From Notamacropus eugenii (lineage: Eukaryota; Chordata; Mammalia; Diprotodontia; Macropodidae), in the NCBI RefSeq assembly GCF_028372415.1, contig NC_092872.1, forward strand, positions 551,137,705 through 551,201,704: a DNA stretch of 64,000 bases, read 5' to 3'. The translations under genes and the position numbers were made by a program. Shown piece after piece: positions 19,850-31,230 of the stretch. Under the pieces are notes generated by a model that did not search any database, was not told where the DNA came from, and saw only the letters and a program-made list of their open reading frames with translations. Position 1 is the stretch's first letter; each line of letters begins with the position of its first letter.

Positions 19850-20760
19850 CACCAAGTATTCATTCAGTTTTCCATACAGTGATGGGGAGCTAATTCCATC
19901 CTGAGGGGCACCATACCATGTTTGGAAAGCATTAATTGTTAGGAAATTTTCTCTCACATGGATTTGAGATTGGACTCCTTGTAATTTCTACCTGTTGCTC
20001 CAAGTTGTGTTCTCTGGGGTGAAGCAGGTCAAATCATATCCATCTTCCTTATGACAGCTTTATTCAAATATGTTCAAATACTTGAGGACAGTTATCCTAC
20101 CCCATCCCATTCTATTCCACCAAATCTTCTCATCTGCAGACTAAATAACCCTTGTTCTTTCCACCAATTCTCATATTTCATAGTCTCTATCCTAGTTTTC
20201 CTTGAGGTTCCCTAGTGTTTCATTGTCATCTCTTTGGAGCTGGAAGGGACATTCTAGTTCAACCCTCATATTTTACATATGAAAAGGTTAGGGGACTTGC
20301 ACAAAATCAAAACGTTAGTAAATGGCAGAGCTAGGATTTGTATTTAGGTCCCATGACTCCAAATTATATGTTGTTTCTTTTTTCTACACAATGTCTAGAG
20401 TGCAATTGTGTAATGGCAATTGACATAAATTACACAAATTGCCTTTCTTAAAATTAGTGTCCAGAGATTAGTGCAGTATTTCTTCGATGGACTAATAGAA
20501 TGCACTAGTTATGATTCTTCACCTTCTAGAGTCCATGCCTTTATAAATGTAGCTGATGATTGCATTGGCTTTTCCGATTGCTGTGGGCTCATATTAAGTA
20601 AGTTTACAGCCCTCTAAAACCTCCAGATTTTTTCACCCAGGTTAGCGGTGGCTAACAGGTACTTGATTTTCTTGAATGCAAGTGTAACACTTGACATTTG
20701 TTCCTATTAAATTTTGTCTTATTACATTTGGCCTCATGTTCTTGATTCTCTTTTCTCTTG
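19850..20760 (-). repeat. CR1-type LINE with MIR insertion
   Basis: Antisense CR1: 'attgttaggaaattttctc', 'acctgttgctccaagttgt', 'tcaaatacttgaggacagt', 'tgattgcattggcttttcc', 'acacttgacatttgttcct', 'attaaattttgtcttatta'. A minus-strand MIR interrupts it at about 20225-20400 ('ggagctggaagggacattc', 'atatgaaaaggttagggga'). Confidence 0.7.
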
Positions 20761-21054
20761 GCTATTGTCATGGCATCTCTTTTCTTGTGTCTTTGACCCT
20801 CTTCTCTTCATCGTCTCCATTGCTGTTTCCTTTTACTCCTGCTCTGTCTCCCCCTCTTTCCCCAGGAGTATTCATGTACTCAAACTACGGTCATCAAGTT
20901 AATGAACATGTGTAAGGGGCCATACAATTTTATTACCTTCCTAGGTGAGAAAAGAAAATAATTCTGATTTGATATCAATTTGTCTTGTCTGATCTTACAT
21001 AGAAACTGAATACTCCCATAAATGAATATGGGGTAGTGGTGTGTACTTAAAATT
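20761..21054. other. Unassigned, pyrimidine-rich
   Basis: A C/T-rich stretch with overlapping open frames, none recognisable as a protein. No repeat family identified. Confidence 0.4.
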
Positions 21055-21240
21055 CTTGTTTTTTAAAATAATTTTTAAAAATTAAAATCTATTTTCTCTC
21101 CCTCTAGCTTCATTGCCCTTCCTTCCTCCTCCCCCCCCCAATTAAAAGTGAAAATTAAAACAAAAACCCTTGTAACAAATATGCACAGTAATGGAAAACA
21201 AATTCCTTCACTGGTCATATACAAATATACGCAAAATACA
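21055..21240 (-). mobile_element. L1 3' UTR fragment
   Basis: 'ctattttctctccctctag', a C-rich tract at 21130-21139, and 'gtaatggaaaacaaattcc' are antisense 3' UTR landmarks also seen at 6060-6400 and 61889-62034. A CACA/TATA tract follows at 21236-21315. Confidence 0.55.
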
Positions 21241-21850
21241 CACACACATTCACACATATATACATACATATATATCCACATGTACATATATGTGCATACA
21301 TATGTACATATACAAATCACTCTGGCTTTCATTGATTGACCAATAATAGGTCCCAGGTCAAATACCACTTGGTCAGTGCTTGGACCCTGATAGACTCAGA
21401 GTGAGTGTAAATAGCAATTGTTTCTGTTTTGGCCAGAAGCTCTGATGGTCTTCCCTTTCCAGATTGATTTTTGGCTTTAAAAAAAGCTATTCTCTGCCTT
21501 TTTTCTTATCTAGCCTTAATCACTGAATGGGAGTTGCCTCAGTCAAACTGAGACCTGTTAAAGGCCTTAGCTTTAAAAGGCCAAGACCTTCCACTGCATC
21601 CTGGGCCATCCCCAGTTGTCTTGATCTCTATCTTGCCACTGGCCCCAGATGACTCTGGAGGAGAGAATGAGATTGGTAACTCTATACAGCCCTCTCTTAC
21701 TTAAAATTAACTCATTTGCATGTCGTGGTATCACCTCCCTGATGTCATAGCCCTCTTTGAGAATGAAGTACAAAAACAAGACATACATGCACACATATAC
21801 GCACACACACACACACATATATACATACATGCACACACCATATACTACAT
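21236..21850 (+). repeat. RTE-tailed marsupial repeat between two microsatellites
   Basis: The body at about 21345-21778 contains 'gactcagagtgagtgtaaa', 'gaagctctgatggtcttcc', 'cactgaatgggagttgcct', 'cctgggccatccccagttg', 'agatgactctggaggagag', and ends 'gtcatagccctctttgaga'. The same blocks appear at 31860-32250 (plus) and 40855-41270 (minus). (CA/TA)n tracts flank it at 21236-21315 and 21781-21850. I do not know its database name. Confidence 0.7.
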
Positions 21851-22640
21851 GCTGATTACTCCAAAGTGGCATTATAAGGCAGACTGACTAGATTGAAGGA
21901 CAGATACCTATACTTGTGAAATCTTGTAGACAATTGCCATTCTATAGTCTAATATCTTTAGATGCACACTTGGGTATGTATATGCATTGCTCTGGCCAAA
22001 GTAACCTGAGCAAGTGTATCAGCCTCCCAGAGTCAGCTGAACTTTGTGCTATGGGCTCATACCTCAAAGTTTGCTACAAGAAATTAGGATGCAGGATTTG
22101 TGTCAAGGTATCTGGGTCAACAAGAAAGGACTTAGACAAATTCTTAGGATATTCAGTTCAAATATTCAGAATATTCTACAAAGCTGTGAAAGAAGGAAAA
22201 TCCCTTATTCCTTGGCCTGTGCACTGAGGGTGGATAAGCATCTCCCTCCAAAAGAGGGATTGCCTTTTCTAGATTTTCTATAGCATCCAGATTTGTGACC
22301 CCAAGGACAGAACCAGACAAGGGACAAAAGGAGCTCCTTGTTAGAATCAATGTAGTCCTAATTATATCCTGTCCAAAGTGTACGATGGAGGAGGAGGAAA
22401 AGAAAGAGAAGGAGGAAGCAGTTTTATGGAATTCCTAGCTCAGACTCTCATTTGAAGGTCTTTTGGAGTGATAGGGATATTTAGGAGGCTCAAGTAAGTT
22501 TCCTTGGGGCTTGAACAATGTTAGGACATCTTTGTTCCTATTCCAAGAGCAAATCTCACTCAGGCATGTGGGCATGATTCTGGTATATATCAAGGAAATC
22601 TTCCTCTCAGATATAATCTGAGAAACATGTGTCTAGGGGT
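21851..22640. other. Unassigned sequence
   Basis: Overlapping plus-strand frames of 79-103 codons at 21916-22283 have no recognisable protein features. A GGA/GAA-rich run lies at 22385-22420. No repeat family identified. Confidence 0.4.
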
Positions 22641-22875
22641 TTGGTTTACACAAGATAAAAAGATGTAGTCCAGCAAAAAAGAGGAAATAACTAGAAATCT
22701 AGGGTACATGGATTTTAGTTTTATGTCCACGCTTACTTGAAGTATGGCCTTGGCCAAGTCATTGCCCACTCTGGATCTCAGTTGCCTCCTCTGTAAAATA
22801 AAGTGGTTGGGATAGATCACTTTTAAGATCCCTTTCACATCAAATTCTCCATGACTTTTATAGGATGAGAAGGTC
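22641..22875 (+). repeat. MIR/Ther-type CORE-SINE
   Basis: It shows 'tatggccttggccaagtca', 'tctcagttgcctcctctgt', 'agtggttgggatagatcac' and 'ttttaagatccctttcaca'. Confidence 0.7.
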
Positions 22876-22889
22876 CTTTGTGATGTAAA

Positions 22890-24065
22890 CATCTTATATG
22901 CAAAGGAAGTTGCAAATATTTATAAAAACACACAGAGAAAGCAAAAACTTGATATAGGAAAGACTAAGGATGAGGTAAATTTCATGCAAATGTATCTGAA
23001 GCTCTGTGTACTTGATTAGATTTCAGGGGATTTGGCCAATTATGACAAACTATATTTTCATGCTAATTTCATAGGTATTTAAGGGGCCCCACTGATGGCA
23101 GGTGTGAAGGATTGTGGTGCAACAAGGGGAAAATGACAAAATTTTGGGCATGAAAATCGGCCACTGCAAATATCAGAATCTGCATCTGGGAGTAACTGGG
23201 AGTAACTGCCCCATATTGTATTTCTTGGCTCAATTCTTATTTTCTGGCTTTCTGGAGCCCCCTGATCAGGCAACCCAATTCAGCTACTGATTCCAGTTAG
23301 GATGATAAAACACATAGGGGAATTTTCTTGGTACTGGTTCCTGGATGATGCCCTCAGAATGAGAAAGGGGATAATAGTGTCTGGGTAAAAAGTGGAAAAA
23401 GGCCAAATGTTTTTGAAGTCCCTTAAGTCTGAGGTCATGGTCCAAGTAGGGCAGTTGAGTCAGGAGGTGGCATGGTGGTCCCAGTCCATGATGACATATC
23501 AACTCAGGGTGAGGGCAAGAAAGGCATATAGTTCTTAAAAAAGGCTAGTGTTTTGAGGATAAAGATTGAGTCTTTCAGTCAACTGCCTAGTACTTGTATC
23601 TTCCCTCCTTATTTAGCCTCCTAAGATGGTCTCCTGGGCCGGACCTCTGCTCCTGTACTTAGCTTCATACTTCTATCTCAAACCCTTGATATCAACAGCC
23701 TAGAAAAACCATTTTACTTCCCTATATTTCATTTGAAAATATTTGTAAATTAAAGATGGTGAAGAAAATGACCTCTAAGACTACTTCTAGTCCTAAATTT
23801 TGTGATCTATAATCTCTGACCTAGGCAATCACCAGAGACTGTACCCACCTTGTAAGAATAAAAAGAAGGGAAGATAAATCCTAAAAAGCATGGATTGGAA
23901 AGGAAGGTGAGTTCTTGTGGACATCTAGCTGGGATGGTTATTTCTAAGTCATATGATGTCAATGTGGAAGGGTCATAAGGAAAGAAGGAATTTGAAAATC
24001 ACAGACTATCTTTTTTTCTGTGTGAGCTAAGCTACTTTTTGTCCTTTAGACCCATAGTTCCTTAG
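22890..24065. other. Unassigned, repeat-poor sequence
   Basis: No repeat family identified in about 1.2 kb. An ATGCAAAT octamer lies at 22984-22991 in AT-rich DNA. Two minus-strand frames (23079-23273, 23284-23502) have no recognisable features. Confidence 0.4.
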
Positions 24066-24069
24066 AATG

Positions 24070-24255
24070 TCAGAGCTAGATTGGATTACTGGGTAATAGG
24101 ATTTAGAGCTGAAAAAGACTTTCAAGATCATCTTGTCCAATGACCCCATTTTACAAAGAAGGCAGCTGAGATGGAACAGTGAAGTAATTTGCCCACTGGC
24201 ACACAGGGAGTAAATAGTAGAGTTAGGCTTAGAACCCAGGTGTTATGATCTGGAA
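24070..24255 (-). repeat. MIR/Ther-type CORE-SINE
   Basis: Antisense: 'tcatcttgtccaatgaccc', 'ttttacaaagaaggcagct', 'ttgcccactggcacacagg', 'gcttagaacccaggtgtta'. Confidence 0.7.
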
Positions 24256-24379
24256 TTCATTGCTCTTCTACTACGCTATAATTTGGGGGGGGAAGGAAGG
24301 GATGGGAAGGTTGATAGTATCAGATTGTAGAAGTCCTTGAATGCCAAGCAAAGATATTTGACATTGCTTGGCAAACAGC

Positions 24380-24775
24380 AGGAATCATCAAAGCATTTTG
24401 AGTGATATATCTAGATCATCTTTACCTGGAAGAAAAGAACAAGAGGGACACAGTAATTGCCTTCAAGTATTTGAAGGGTACCCAGTGGGCTTAGACTGTC
24501 CCCCCCACCCAGAGACAGAACAAGGAATGACAAAAAGTTCCAAGAGGCAAACTGAGGTTTGAAGTCAGAAAAAGCTTCCTAACAGTCAGAGTTCTCCAAA
24601 AATATAAGGCAATGCCTCAGAAGTTCTTTTTCCCCTCCTCAGGGGATTACATGCAGAGGCTGAATAACCATATGGCAGATAAGTTATATAGAAGGGATTG
24701 CCTTGGTATATAGTTTGGACTAAATAACTGCTAAGGTCTGTACCAACTCTCAAATTCAGGGATCTAGTACAATGC
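24380..24775 (+). repeat. CR1/L3-type LINE 3' UTR
   Basis: Long CR1 3' UTR copy: 'attgccttcaagtatttga', 'agggtacccagtgggctta', 'aaagcttcctaacagtcag', 'atgcagaggctgaataacc', 'gggattgccttggtatat'. The order matches the copies at 2195-2400 and 26160-26615. Confidence 0.65.
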
Positions 24776-24889
24776 TCTTGTTTTGTAATTGAGGTAACTG
24801 AGACCCAAAGAAAGGGAATGTGAGATTAGTATCTGATCCTCCAAATCACTTTGCATCTGCTTTGCATTTATGCACATATATATTTAGTA

Positions 24890-25180
24890 TGACCAGTAGC
24901 AACAGCATCGATAATAACTAACATTTCTACATTAGTTTGCAAAGTGCTTTAAAATATTAATTCATTTGATCCTGACAGCAATGTGGGGACTATTATTATC
25001 CCCATTTTATAGTTGAGGAAACTGAGGCAGATAGAATTAGATGACTTGCCCAGGGTCACAACTAGTAAGTATTTGAAGCTGGATTTGAAAATCTTTGAGT
25101 ATAATGTTTCATTTTTTATTTTGTTTCCCCAGTGCTTGGCATTTGTTAGACAATTAATAAAATCTTGGTTGCTTGAGATT
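24890..25180. repeat. MIR (minus) followed by an L2 3' end (plus)
   Basis: Minus MIR at 24890-25090: 'ttaattcatttgatcctga', 'tatccccattttatagttg', 'cttgcccagggtcacaact'. The plus L2 terminus at about 25115-25180 reads 'ccccagtgcttggcatttg', 'acaattaataaaatcttgg'. Confidence 0.75.
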
Positions 25181-25432
25181 CATGTACAGCTACTGAATAT
25201 CAGAGGCTGGATTCTAATTTTTTCTAAAACCAGAAGAAGGCTATTGATGAGTCCTCAGATTTTTTTTCAAGCTTTCTGAGTGGCTACTCTTCTCACAACT
25301 GAGTGATTTCAACATGTGCTCTTTTCAGAGACATATTTATGTGCACTTTGCTAAGTATAAAGATCAGATAATTGCAATGAATAACTCAGCTGGCTCAAGC
25401 AGGGAATAAGCAACTTAAGATGAAAATAAATG

Positions 25433-25924
25433 TTAGTTAAAGTATAATAAACACTGAGGCATCAAGCTGACACACTGGAGAAAAATGATGCTAGGGTATT
25501 TACCTTGAGATTCAAAGAATGGCCTTCCTCCCCCATGGTCAGGCTGGCAGGCAGCCAGCAATTCACCCTGGCTCCTTCCATTTGGAAGCAACAACTTGAG
25601 CACCTGACCATGTCTACCTCTGTCTGGAAGCCAGTGCCTCCACTGCGGGATGGTCTGGCTGTGACCAGGAGCTAAATGGTTACTTCTTCTTGTGCCAACA
25701 ATGAAGTACATTACAGAACTCCAGTGATCCATGGGCTGGGAGCAAGTTCCACTCCTGAACAAGCCAGTTTTGCTGCCATCAGGATAAGTAGGAAAGAATA
25801 ATATATCATGAGGCCAAATGCAAATTGTTTTAAAATACACAGATGAGCTTGATTCAGGTAGTGCCAGTGCAGTTTCTGTTTCAACAGAGAGCTGTTTGGG
25901 GGCATTTTTACTACTGTCATCCAA
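25433..25924 (-). other. Candidate exon-like open frame (163 codons)
   Basis: Repeat-poor, GC-richer than its flanks, and open on the minus strand for 163 codons from the ATG at 25924. On that strand the segment reads into CTCAAG then GTAAAT at 25509-25498, a good splice donor with GT at 25503-25502, and an AG preceded by pyrimidines lies near 25773. An internal exon of about 25504-25772, or part of a long non-coding RNA, is possible. The translation matches no family I know. Chance cannot be excluded. Confidence 0.25.
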
Positions 25925-26159
25925 TAAAAAAATGCAACTGTTCAGGGATTCATTAAGTTACTTTTAGGAGACTGTCAAGGACAACAGGCCACAAATCTAG
26001 CCTAATTCTTGCATCAGTTTTCAAAGGAGCACATCAGTTCTTTGAATATGTGACAACTTTATGTCATGTAACAGAAAGAATACTAAAATGGGAATCAAAA
26101 GACCCAGATCTGAGTTACTCAGGGCAGTACAGCTCAATGTCATGGAACTTCAAATTTGG

Positions 26160-26615
26160 AAGACCCAAGTTCAGCCTGGTTGAAGGAAATAGGGATGCTT
26201 AACCTGGGGAGAAAAGGCTCAAGGAGGACCCAAAGCTGTCTTCAAGCACTTGAAAGGTTGTCACATAGAGGAAGGACTAGATTTGGTCTGTCTGATCCCA
26301 AAGGGCAGAATTATAAGCAACTGGTGGCAATTGTAAAGAGGCAGATTTAAGTTTGATGTCAGGAAACAAATTTCCTAATAACTAGAATTGTGCAAAAGAA
26401 GAGTGGACTTCCTTGAAAGATGATGGTTTCCCTCCTATGGAGGTTCCCAAACAGAACTGGTGGCTATTGAAGTCTCTTTTAATCAATATCTGTGATTCCT
26501 GCTTCACTCCCTGGTTATTCAGCTTCTTTGGCTTCTGTTCCTCATATACAAAATAAAGAGGTTGGATCAGATATCCTCTGAGGTCCCTTTTAGCTCTAAT
26601 TTTATTATTCCATGA
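26160..26615 (+). repeat. CR1/L3-type LINE 3' UTR
   Basis: Contains 'ggatgcttaacctggggag', 'gctgtcttcaagcacttga', 'gtcaggaaacaaatttcct' and 'tggaggttcccaaacagaa'. The terminal 'ggttggatcagatatcct', 'ctgaggtcccttttagctc' is the shared CR1/MIR-like tail. Bird CR1 3' UTRs have the same order. Frames inside it are not genes. Confidence 0.7.
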
Positions 26616-26699
26616 CCTTTTGAAGCCTTAAGTTTTCTCATCTATAAAAATGGGAATAATAATGCTTACAATTACTTGAAATTAAACAATTGTTAGGAT
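26616..26699 (+). repeat. MIR fragment
   Basis: 'ttctcatctataaaaatgg' and 'gaataataatgcttacaat' are the MIR middle. It directly abuts the L1 at 26700. Confidence 0.5.
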
Positions 26700-29117
26700 C
26701 TATTTTGATCAATTATATGTCAATAAATCTGGCAACCTAAATGAAATGGATGAATATCTATAAAAATGTAAATTTTCAAGATTAACAGAAGAAATAAAAT
26801 AGTTAAATAACTGAATCTTACATAAAGAAATTGAACAAGCCATCAAGAAAAAAATCCCAAGGACCCAATGGATTCACAAGTGAATTCTATCAAACATTTA
26901 AAGGACAATTCATCCCCATACTATATAAACAATTTGGAAAAATAGACAAAGAAAGAATCCTACCAAATTCCTTGTATGACAGAAATATGGTGCTGATACC
27001 CAACCAGGAAGAATCAAAACAGAGAAAGAAAATTTTAGACCAATTTCCCTAATGAATAGAGATGCAAAACTTTTAAATAATAATACTGGCAAAGAACTTA
27101 TACCAATATATCACAAGGATAATATACTATGACCAGGTGGGATATATTCCAGGAATTCAAGGCTGGTTCAATGTAAGGAAAACTATCAGCATAATTTACC
27201 ATATCAGTAAGAAAACCAACAGAAATTATATGATTATCTCAATAGGTGCAGAAAAAGCCTTTGACAAAACATAGCACCCCCTATTAAAAACACTAGAGAG
27301 CATAGGAATAAATGGAGCTTACCTTAAAATGGTAAGTAATACTTATGTAAAACTGTCAGCAAGCATTATTTGTAATGTAAATAAGCTAGAAACTTTTCAA
27401 GTATAACCAAGGGTGAAGCAAGGATATCTATTATAATTTCTATTACCTAATGATGTGCTAGAAATGTTAGCTATAGTAATAAGAGAAGAAAAAGAAATTA
27501 AAGGAATTAGAATAGGCAATATGTTGCCAGAAAAGTACAGCAGAAAGAGATAGAGAAATTTAATTTAAAGAACTAAAGACAATACAAATTACTTCAGAGT
27601 CTATCTATCAAGACAAATCCAGGAACTATAAGAACATAGCTATAAAATATGTTTTAAACTAATGAAATCAGATCTAAACAACTGAAAAAAATATTAATTG
27701 CTCATGAGTAGGCAAGCCAATATAATCAAAATGACAATTCTACCTAAATTAATCTATTTGTTCAGTGTCATACTAATCAAACTATCAAAAAACTATTTTA
27801 TAGAGCTAGAAAAAATAAAAACAAAATTCATCTGGAAGAACAAAAGCTCAAGGATATCAAGGGAATCAATGAAAAAAATGTGAAAGAAGGTGATCTAGTC
27901 TACCAGATCTCAAACTGTGTTATAAAGTGGTAATTATCAAAATATTCTGGTACTGGCTATGAAATAGAGTGGTGGGTGACTGGAATAGATTAGGTACAAA
28001 TTACATTGCAGTGAATGATCATAGTACTCTAGTATATGATAAAGCCAAAGATCCAAGCTTTTGGGAAAAAAAAAATTCTTTATTTGACAAAACCTGCTGG
28101 GAAAACTGGAAAACAGCATAGCAGAAACTAGATATAGATCAACATCTCAGACCATATACCAAGATAAGGTCATAATGGGTACATTATTTATACATAAAGG
28201 GTGATACCATAAGCAAATTAGGAGAGCATGAAATAGTTTATCCATCAGATTTATGGAAAAATGAAGAATTTAGGACCAAAGAAGATACAGAGCATTACAA
28301 AATGTAAAAGAGATAATTTTGATCATATAAAATTAAAAAGTTTTTGCTCAAACAAAACCAATACAACAAAAATTCAAAGGAAAGCAGAAAACTGGGAAAA
28401 AATTTTTGCAACAAATATCTCTGATGAAGGCCTCATTTCTCAAATATATAGAGAATCAAGTCAAATTTATAAAAAATACATATCATTTCCCAACTGGTAA
28501 ATGGTCAAAGGATATGAACAGGTAGTTTTCAGTTAACATATCAAAGCTATCTATAGTCATGTTAAAAATGGTCTAAATCTCTATTGATCAGAAAACTGTA
28601 AATTTAAACAATTCTGAGATATCACCTCACACCTATCAAAGTGGCTAATAAGAGGCTGGTGACCTTGCATAGCCCTCTTTCTCTCAAAACAAAGTCAAGT
28701 GCAAGTGCAAGTCATGTCATCATTTCTCTGATTTCATGGTCCTCTTTGAAAACGAAGGATGAACAAAACAACAATGACAACAAAGGAAAATGTTGAATGT
28801 TGGAGCGGACATGGGAAAACTAGGACACTAATGCATCCTTGGTGGAATTGTGAACTTTTCCAGTCATTCTGGAGAGCAATTTGGAAATAGGTCCAAAGGC
28901 TATAAAACTATGCATACCCTTTGATCCAGCAATACCACTGCTAAGTCTATATCTCAAAGACATCCAAAAAAAGGGAAAATATTTTGTACAAAAATATTTA
29001 TAGCAGCTCTTTTTTGTGGTGGGTAAGAATTGGAAATCACAGGGATGCTCATCAATTGAGGAATGGGTAAACGAGCTGTGGTATATGATTGTAATGGAAT
29101 ATTATAGTGCTATAAGA
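26700..29117 (+). pseudogene. L1 ORF2 remnant: reverse transcriptase to C-terminal region
   Basis: L1 ORF2p is an endonuclease and reverse transcriptase. The 5' end, with the endonuclease, is absent. Recognisable are [16 protein letters not shown] (26874 on), an LIPN segment at about 26993, QVGYIPGIQGWFN (about 27137), and motif A AEKAFDKT at 27248-27271, followed at once by a stop. The expected motif C (the DD of the catalytic triad) is missing: sequence jumps from the IRIGN region (about 27517) to the later NQNDNSTLN-like region, so several hundred bases are lost. After about 27690 come the downstream regions to CGVPLLIAALFC-type text near 29030. Stops and shifts are frequent. A 134 bp repeat interrupts it at 28652-28785 and a hAT transposon cuts it at 29118. 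Confidence 0.85.
28652..28785 (+). repeat. 5'-truncated RTE-tailed SINE inside L1
   Basis: 'agaggctggtgaccttgca', 'aaacaaagtcaagtgcaag', 'ttctctgatttcatggtcc' and 'gaaaacgaaggatgaac' are the last 130 bp of the SINE at 56965-57280. L1 ORF2 sequence continues on both sides ('cctatcaaagtggctaata' and 'aaaggaaaatgttgaatgt'). Confidence 0.85.
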
Positions 29118-30454
29118 CAGGGCTTCTTAAACTTTTTCCACTTTTTCCACTCACAATCCTTTGCCTGAGAAATTTTTATGTGATCCGAAGTATATAAAAT
29201 AGGTATATAAATTGAAAATTTACTGATAATAAATTATAAAGAAATTTATTTTAAAACAATTGTTTGGTAAACACATAATTTTACCATTTATTAAAGATGA
29301 AAGCAAATTTATATACTAATGAGATGGTTGTGCTTATTTATTTTCACATAAAGATTAAGTCTTGGCAGAATATTTAATACTGTAGGATTACAGCATTTTC
29401 AACATTTTTCAGAGTTGATCGATGTTTTGATTTTATAATCATCAATGCTGAGAACACCATCTTGTACAAATATGTAGTACAAAATGACAAGTATATTTAG
29501 AGCCGTTTCATAAATTAGGAAATTCTGTCCTAATCCTAAGCCAAAATTCATTTAATGGTTTTTTTAGGAAACTCAAGATTTAAACTTGTGTCACTTGATA
29601 ACTTGGCAAATTCTTCTTGAACTTCTAATGGCAGATGACTGATGTTTTTTTTCAATTGAGTATGGTTTATGAACTCAACTTAGTTTTTTAGTATCAAAAT
29701 TTGAAGGGAAATATTTCTGAAACTGTGGCTCCAGGCACTTCAGATGATCAATGATAACCTTCAAAAAGATTTAATTGTAAAAGTTATTTTCAATTATAAA
29801 ATCATCTGTAGCTGTAAACATTTCTAAAGAACCATTTTCCACCCTATTCTTCCATATGTTAATTTTTAAGTAAAACTTTCAATTTACCTTTTAACATAAA
29901 TATGTTACAATTTTTTCCTTGAAGTGACATGTTTAAATCATTGAGTTTTTTAAAATTATCTAACAAATAGCATAATTTTGAAAGCCATAAATTATTATGA
30001 AAAAATTAACAAAATTGGATTTCTTCTCAGTCAAAAATATAACAGCTTCATCTTTCAGTTTCAATAATCTGCTTAAACTTCACCCTCTTGGAGAGTCACC
30101 TTACCTCTGCATGTAGTAATAAACTTTTGTAACTGGAGTCCATGTCTTTTCAAAGGTTTGAAAACAAATGACTGTTAAGGGCATGGCTCTTAAGGAAGTT
30201 AATGATTTTGATAGTATTGTGATGCACAATAGTGATATCTTTTTTGGCTATGAGTGTCTCTCAATGGATCATGCAGTGAACAAAAGTGAACAAAAAAAAG
30301 TGAACAAAAGTGAACACTAGCTATAACTTTTGCTACAAATCCAACATTCTTACTCATCATTGTTCCAGAACCAACTGTGCAGACTCCAAAGCAATTTTTC
30401 CACTATAAACCTTCATTTGTGAAAAAAATTTGTCGACTTTAATTTACATAATAT

Positions 30455-30502
30455 ACAGTATATATATTATATATATATATATATAATATATATATATATA
30501 AT
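30455..30502. repeat. (AT)n palindromic tract
   Basis: Almost pure alternating AT inside the hAT remnant, with two long TATATA blocks. It could extrude as a cruciform. Confidence 0.85.
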
Positions 30503-30745
30503 GTCTTCTCCTCTTGCGTGCCTTTCCAATAATTCTTCATGTATGGTTCCTTCATAAACATATCTTACATAAAGTAACAACTGTGCCATGTTAGAAATAC
30601 CTGTGGTTTTCATCTAACTGAATTACAAGCTTTGGGCTGTCCTTAAACCTGATAATAACCTGATAATAAGCTGGTTATTACTAATTTCAGAAAGTCTTTT
30701 GGAAACAGTATCATTCAATAAAATAATTTTACAAATTTCATCCTC

Positions 30746-30967
30746 TTACTTTTTTCCATGTACTGTTTCTGACATTTTAATAGCAGCGGGTAACCCTAAA
30801 CCTTCTCCTATTGTGAAGGGCTTCTTAGTTTTTGCAATTAAATAAGAAGTGTTGTAAGCTGCAAGTAAATACTTTTTGTTGACAGTAACAAATTTCTCAA
30901 AATGTTTTTCTTTATTTGAAAATTTAAAAAGTTGTTCAAAATATTCCTTTGGTTTGTTGCAGTACAC
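30746..30967 (-). pseudogene. hAT transposase fragment (73 codons open)
   Basis: The longest surviving open piece of the transposase in 29118-31230. It carries EYFEQLFKF, an ASYLIAKTKKPFTIGE-like block and LGLPAAIKM, which follow the BED finger in Charlie-type transposases. The frame ends in a stop just before the LNDTVSKRL block, which lies downstream on the same strand. Confidence 0.8.
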
Positions 30968-31230
30968 TGCATGCTTGACAGTAAGAAAAATGTCATTTTA
31001 CTTTGGTTTTATGCTTTCTGCAGCCAAAACTTCATTGCAAATTAAGCAAAGAGATCTTTCCATAACATCAGCATTATTACAGGTAAATCCATATTGCAAA
31101 AATGATTCAACATATTTTCTTTTTCTTGTCAATTTAGGTGTACTACAAGAAAGACTGTTGCATTGTCATCAATATTTTTACTTCTGTCTAAATTTAGCCA
31201 ATTATCCATAACTGAAAAATATTTTTATCC

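Larger units (their letters stand above)
29118..31230 (-). mobile_element. hAT (Charlie-type) DNA transposon with decayed transposase
   Basis: The end at 29118 begins CAGGGCTTCTTAAACTTTTT, a hAT terminus, directly after the possible 8-bp target ctataaga (29110-29117) in L1 ORF2. The other terminus is not found. Minus-strand coding remains run from about 31230 down to 29700: MDNWL at the start, a BED-type finger remnant with CLICNEVLA (about 31050), then NKPKEYFEQLFKF to AKTKKPFTIGEGLGLPAAIKM (30967-30746), an LNDTVSKRLSEI segment, and later WKNRVENGSLEMF (about 29820) and LKCLEPQFQKYFP. These are typical of the transposase lineage that also gave domesticated BED-finger host proteins such as SCAND3 and ZBED5. 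Many stops and frameshifts show it is dead. Confidence 0.8.

Noticed and set aside
18647..19863. Several minus-strand frames of 76-195 codons
   Set aside because: They are diverged remnants of L2 ORF2 and of the SINE inserted in it.
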